Below are positions 63,124 through 64,000 of a DNA stretch of 64,000 nt, piece by piece. How positions within the stretch are numbered: the first letter of the stretch is position 1; each line of letters begins with the position of its first letter. A program made the translations under genes and the position numbers. The notes below the pieces were generated by a model, which was not told the origin of the DNA, ran no database searches, and worked only from the letters and a program-made list of their open reading frames with translations. Origin of the DNA: an uncultured Acetatifactor sp. (GTDB taxonomy: Bacteria > Bacillota > Clostridia > Lachnospirales > Lachnospiraceae); the NCBI GenBank assembly GCA_947625255.1, contig CANQNT010000015.1:1-64000 (forward strand). The letters are read 5' to 3'.

Positions 63124-64000
63124 TTATCTTTCCGCCCGCACAGGATTCTTCAAAAAATCCTCGTAGGCCAGCCGGATGCCGTCTTCCAGTTCTGTCTTGT
63201 ACCTCCAGCCCAAACCGGCAGCCTTACTGACATCCAGCAGTTTCCGCGGCGTCCCGTTTGGCTTCGTCACATCCCACTCGATTCTTCCCTGATACCCTAC
63301 CACACGGGCCACCAATTCCGCCAACTCCCTTATGCTCAACTCCTTGCCAGTCCCGGCATTGACCGTCTCGTTCCCGCTGTAATGATTCATCAAAAATACG
63401 CACAGATCCGCCAAGTCGTCCACATATAGGAACTCCCGCAGCGGTGAACCGTCGCCCCAGCAGATCACCGACTCTCTCCCCTCCTCCTTGGCCTCATGGA
63501 ACCGACGAATCAGCGCCGGCAGCACATGGCTGTGGGTCGGGTGGTAATTGTCATTGGGGCCGTAAAGGTTCGTAGGCATCACGCTGATGTAGTCGGTCCC
63601 ATACTGCCTGTTCAGAAATTCGCAATACTTCAATCCCGAAATCTTCGCCAAAGCATATGCCTCATTGGTCTTTTCCAATTCCCCTGTCAACAGGCAGCTC
63701 TCCGTCATCGGCTGTGGAGCCAGACGCGGATAGATGCAGGAACTCCCAAGGAACTCCAGCTTCCTGCAGCCGTTCCGCCACGCGGCGTGAATCACGTTCA
63801 TCTCCAAAATCATGTTGTCATACAGGAAGTCCGCCAAGGCTCCCTGGTTGGCAGCGATCCCGCCAACCCTGGCCGCGGCCAGAAAAACATACTCCGGACG
63901 TTCTCTCGCAAAGAATTCCTCCACTTTCTCCTGGCGGCAAAGGTCCAGTTCCTGATGGGTGCGGGTGATCAGATTGGTGTATCCCTGGCGCTGCAATTCC
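63124..64000 (-). CDS. fcl: GDP-L-fucose synthase (partial)
   Basis: NADPH-dependent epimerase/reductase that makes GDP-L-fucose for surface polysaccharides. The visible ~291 residues lack the N-terminus with the Rossmann GxxGxxG, which lies beyond the window. Present are [11 protein letters not shown], the Ser-Ser-Cys stretch LGSSCIYP, the catalytic YALAK (Y-x3-K), [11 protein letters not shown] and [13 protein letters not shown], all typical of Fcl/WcaG. It is followed by the HEPN gene 25 bp downstream. Confidence 0.93.
   Translation of the reverse strand, partial: ELQRQGYTNLITRTHQELDLCRQEKVEEFFARERPEYVFLAAARVGGIAANQGALADFLYDNMILEMNVIHAAWRNGCRKLEFLGSSCIYPRLAPQPMTESCLLTGELEKTNEAYALAKISGLKYCEFLNRQYGTDYISVMPTNLYGPNDNYHPTHSHVLPALIRRFHEAKEEGRESVICWGDGSPLREFLYVDDLADLCVFLMNHYSGNETVNAGTGKELSIRELAELVARVVGYQGRIEWDVTKPNGTPRKLLDVSKAAGLGWRYKTELEDGIRLAYEDFLKNPVRAER

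Overview
The window reads as a chromosome segment of a moderately GC-rich Clostridia member (Bacillota), most likely Lachnospiraceae. This is inferred from the gene order rnc-smc-ftsY ... ylxM-ffh-rpsP-khpA-rimM-trmD-rplS-rbgA-rnhB-yraN, strong AGGAGG-type ribosome binding sites, sigma-A type promoters with 17 bp spacers, frequent TTG starts, and low-GC-Gram-positive families (BceAB, VanRS, YitT, DegV, YlxM). Nearly all genes lie on the minus strand. No rRNA, tRNA or CRISPR array was seen.

Layout. 76-6964: phosphate starvation locus pstS-pstC-pstA-pstB-phoU-phoB-phoR, read right to left. 7163-7981: decayed genes (a frameshifted HAD phosphatase and an Rpn-like fragment). 8050-11737: a MATE exporter and a MoxR ATPase/VWA pair. 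11849-16340: gpsA, plsY, der and a DUF512 radical-SAM-like gene, divergent from prs (16459-17649). 17744-21189: a two-component system with a very large sensor kinase. 21249-30089: housekeeping block for translation and secretion (yraN, rnhB, two lepB, rbgA, rplS, a trmD-acetyltransferase fusion, rimM, khpA, rpsP, ffh, ylxM). 30414-40280: yitT, ilvA, ftsY, smc, rnc, acpP, plsX, rpmF, DUF177. 40541-45632: degV, an intracellular sialidase-like beta-propeller, a membrane-anchored C39-type peptidase and a flavodiiron protein.

45813-53893 is a cell-envelope defence region: an unusual response regulator, a VanRS-VanG-VanT type D-Ala-D-Ser cluster without vanXY, and a convergent BceAB-type peptide-resistance ABC transporter whose promoter carries a BceR-like box. 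54125-57311 is copper homeostasis: csoR followed by a CopA with a CopZ-like domain fused at its C-terminus, controlled by a promoter whose spacer holds a canonical CsoR operator.

57395-63098 looks like accessory DNA. It holds an operon of three overlapping large serine recombinase genes, in which only one protein keeps the full catalytic residue set, preceded by a gene with a HEPN-like R-x4-H motif. The window ends inside a GDP-L-fucose synthase gene. The strongest candidates for something new are the recombinase triplet with graded active-site loss, its HEPN neighbour and flanking short repeats, the TrmD-GNAT fusion, the tetrapeptide-repeat extension of PstC, and the reduced VanG cluster joined to BceAB.
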